64,000 nt of DNA, from NCBI GenBank assembly GCA_020543525.1, contig JAHYIO010000036.1, positions 1,426,001 through 1,490,000 of the forward strand. The letters are read 5' to 3'. Made by a program: the position numbers and the translations under genes. Below are positions 62,065-64,000 of this stretch, piece after piece (the stretch's first letter is position 1; every line of letters starts with the position of its first letter). The notes under the pieces are model-generated. The model was not told where the DNA came from and ran no database searches. It saw only the letters and a list, made by a program, of their open reading frames with translations. Source of the stretch: Coriolopsis trogii (taxonomy: Eukaryota > Basidiomycota > Agaricomycetes > Polyporales > Polyporaceae).

Positions 62065-64000
62065 ATGTCAGATCCAGCCACTCCCTCAGAGCCCCCGGCA
62101 GAGGGCCCATCTTCCCCCAAGCAAGATGCTCAGGATGGTCAGTCTTGTGCCAAACTCGCATTGCGTCCCTCATCTCACTCATGCGCTCCAGTCACCGATC
62201 TCATCAAGTCCACTTTTGAGGTTTCGGTCAGTATATGCGTCGTGATTTCGAGTCTACGCGTCCTGATCGCATTACATTCTTCAGGTCACCCTTGCAGATC
62301 AGCAAGCAGACCCAAATTCGCCACTATTCAGTGCAAAGACCTTCGAGGAGCTAGGCTTGTCAGTACATCCGGCAACGCGGGCTTGCCATCGGAGCTCATG
62401 ATTTGGTCATCAGGAACCCCGACCTGCTCAAGGGCATCTACGACATGGGCTTCTCCAAACCGTCCAAGATTCAGGAGCGTGCACTCCCGCTTCTGCTGTC
62501 AAATCCGTGAGTACTCCTGCTTCAGATCAAACGTCGGCGCAGGCGGGAAAGGGTGGATATGAAGGAAAAGAGAAACGTGTGGCGCAAGCAATTCGTGCAA
62601 TTGTACGACCCTTCCCGATACATCGAGTGGCACACACCGTTCAATTACCTCCCGCCTATGTGGATTTGGTCAAGCTACGAGCACATGCGCATTCTCATTA
62701 CTCCATCTATTCCTTGGGTCTGAACTCATAACTCCACCTCGTCGCAGGCCGCAAAATATGATTGGGCAATCACAGTCAGGCACGGGGAAGACTGCTGCAT
62801 TCGTCCTTACCATGCTCAGCCGCGTTGACTACACTATCAACAAGCCTCAGGTGCGTGTAGGACGGCACCCTGCGTGTGTGACCCGAAATACTGAGGTTCA
62901 ATGATTCAGGCACTGTGTCTTGCCCCTTCTCGAGAGCTTGCGAGACAGATCATGTCGGTTGTTGTAGCGATGGGCAAGTTTACGCCAGTGCAGACCGAGT
63001 ATGCGATCAAGGAGAGCCTGCCAAAAGGCGCCTCCAACGTCACTGCGCACATAATTGTCGGAACGCCCGGTACAATGACAGACTTGATCAGGCGAAAGGT
63101 GATCGACGTGTCGGAGGTGAAGGTGTTCGTCCTAGACGAGGCGGACAACATGCTGGATAAGGATGGGTTAGGCGAGCAGACGCTTCGCGTGAAGAAGTGA
63201 GTTAATTTCTTGCCCCTGGTCCCTGGTCCGACGCTAAGGTGACTTTTTGATCTCTCATCGCTTGTCGCGCAGCATGCTGCCGAGGAATCGTCCGGTCCAA
63301 ATTATCCTGTTCTCCGCGACGTTCCCAGACCACGTGCGAAACTTCGCGAACAAGTTTGCACCGAACGCGAACAAGATCGAGCTCCAGCGGAACGAGCTCT
63401 CCGTCGACAACATCCGACAGTTCTACATGGACTGCAGGAACGAGGAACACAAGTACGAGGTCCTCGTGTCTCTCTACCAGCTCCTCACCATTGGCCAGAG
63501 TATCATCTTCTGTCAAGTGCGTCTCCCACGATGACCTTCTGTCTCCGAGTTCTCCTATTGATAACCCGCTGCCGTCGTCGTCTGCTTTGGGATCGATGTG
63601 CAGCACCGGCACACGGCCGACCGTATCTCCCAGCGGATGACGGCAGAGGGACACAAGGTTGCGTCGCTGCATGGCGCAAAGGACGCGCAGGAGCGCGACG
63701 CGATCATCGACGGCTTCCGGGAAGGCAAGGAGAAGGTGCTGATCACGACGAACGTCATCGCCCGTGGCATCGACATCCTGCAAGTGAACATGGTCGTCAA
63801 CTATGACCTGCCGCTCATGAACGAACGCGACTCGTTTGGGAACAAGGGCGACTCTCGGCCCGACATCGAGACCTACATCCATCGTATCGGTACGTGCCCC
63901 TGCCCGCCCCGCGAGGTGACATGCTGAATGACGGCTGGTTTGCGTTTGCGTGCGCGCAGGTCGTACGGGCCGCTTCGGTCGGAAAGGTATCTCGATCAAC
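62065..64000 (+). CDS. DBP5: DEAD-box RNA helicase Dbp5 (mRNA export), 3' end outside
   Basis: Nuclear-pore ATPase that strips export factors from mRNA with Gle1. Exons 62065-62137, 62192-62226, 62285-62358, 62414-62506, 62748-62850, 62910-63196, 63273-63516, 63604-63889 and 63960 onward give 412 codons before the edge. Motifs in order: [13 protein letters not shown] (Q motif), [11 protein letters not shown] (I), PSRELARQI (Ia), GTPGT (Ib), VLDEADNML (II, DEAD), FSATFPD (III), IIFCQHRHTAD (IV), [13 protein letters not shown] (V) and HRIGRTGRFG (VI). The short acidic N-terminus and [20 protein letters not shown] match Dbp5 rather than other DEAD-box proteins. Only the last part of the C-terminal domain is missing. 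Confidence 0.93.

Overview
The window is nuclear DNA of a filamentous basidiomycete, most likely an Agaricomycete. Genes are dense, on both strands, and cut by many short GT-AG introns, mostly 47-90 nt, with exons as small as 9-16 nt. The families present also point there: a DUF6533-type seven-helix protein, a Yvc1 vacuolar channel, an F-box-like/ankyrin-like protein, small secreted proteins, and an orphan family I associate with mushroom-forming fungi. All gene models were spliced by hand from reading-frame continuity, splice consensus and recalled family consensus. No search was run.

Layout. 0.7-3.5 kb: an orphan-family module fused to a SAM methyltransferase. 3.8-5.5 kb: DUF6533-type protein (-). 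6.2-9.5 kb: yvc1. 11.4-15.2 kb: a YANK-like kinase (-) head to head with a macrodomain protein (+). 16.1-18.4 kb: MFS sugar transporter. 18.7-19.7 kb: ankyrin-like protein. 20.3-22.6 kb: CCT5 (-). 22.6-26.1 kb: a gene-poor stretch, then a 252-aa orphan. 26.5-29.2 kb: PP2A catalytic subunit (-) head to head with eIF1A (+). 30.1-41.1 kb: three more orphan-family members around REX4 and a decayed REX4 copy. 41.6-47.0 kb: a tail-anchored Pex26-like candidate (-), a Gfo/Idh/MocA dehydrogenase and an NAD(P)-dependent epimerase. 47.0-49.7 kb: NPR3 (-). 49.8-51.5 kb: a 1.7-kb element with 451-bp inverted repeats. 51.7-64 kb: an arabinokinase/glycosyltransferase-like protein (-), a WD40 protein, a cystine-knot-like secreted peptide (-), an NmrA-like reductase (-), a POF1/NMNAT-like protein (-), and DBP5, which runs off the right edge.

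Most genes are conserved housekeeping functions: translation, mRNA export, protein folding, TORC1 control, Ca2+ release and rRNA processing. The accessory content is the orphan family. Four copies share an N-terminal module of about 370 aa. In three of them this module has nearly the same exon lengths (326-338 / about 600-790 / 45-48 where separate / 57 / 76 nt), and after the 76-nt exon a phase-1 intron leads into an unrelated tail: a methyltransferase, a tail of about 570 aa, or a short tail. The fourth copy is truncated before that point. Next to the second copy, the last exon of the gene is mirrored as an inverted duplication of about 130 bp, forming a hairpin with the stop codon in its loop. 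This modular family, with the local inverted repeats, is the best candidate here for something undescribed.
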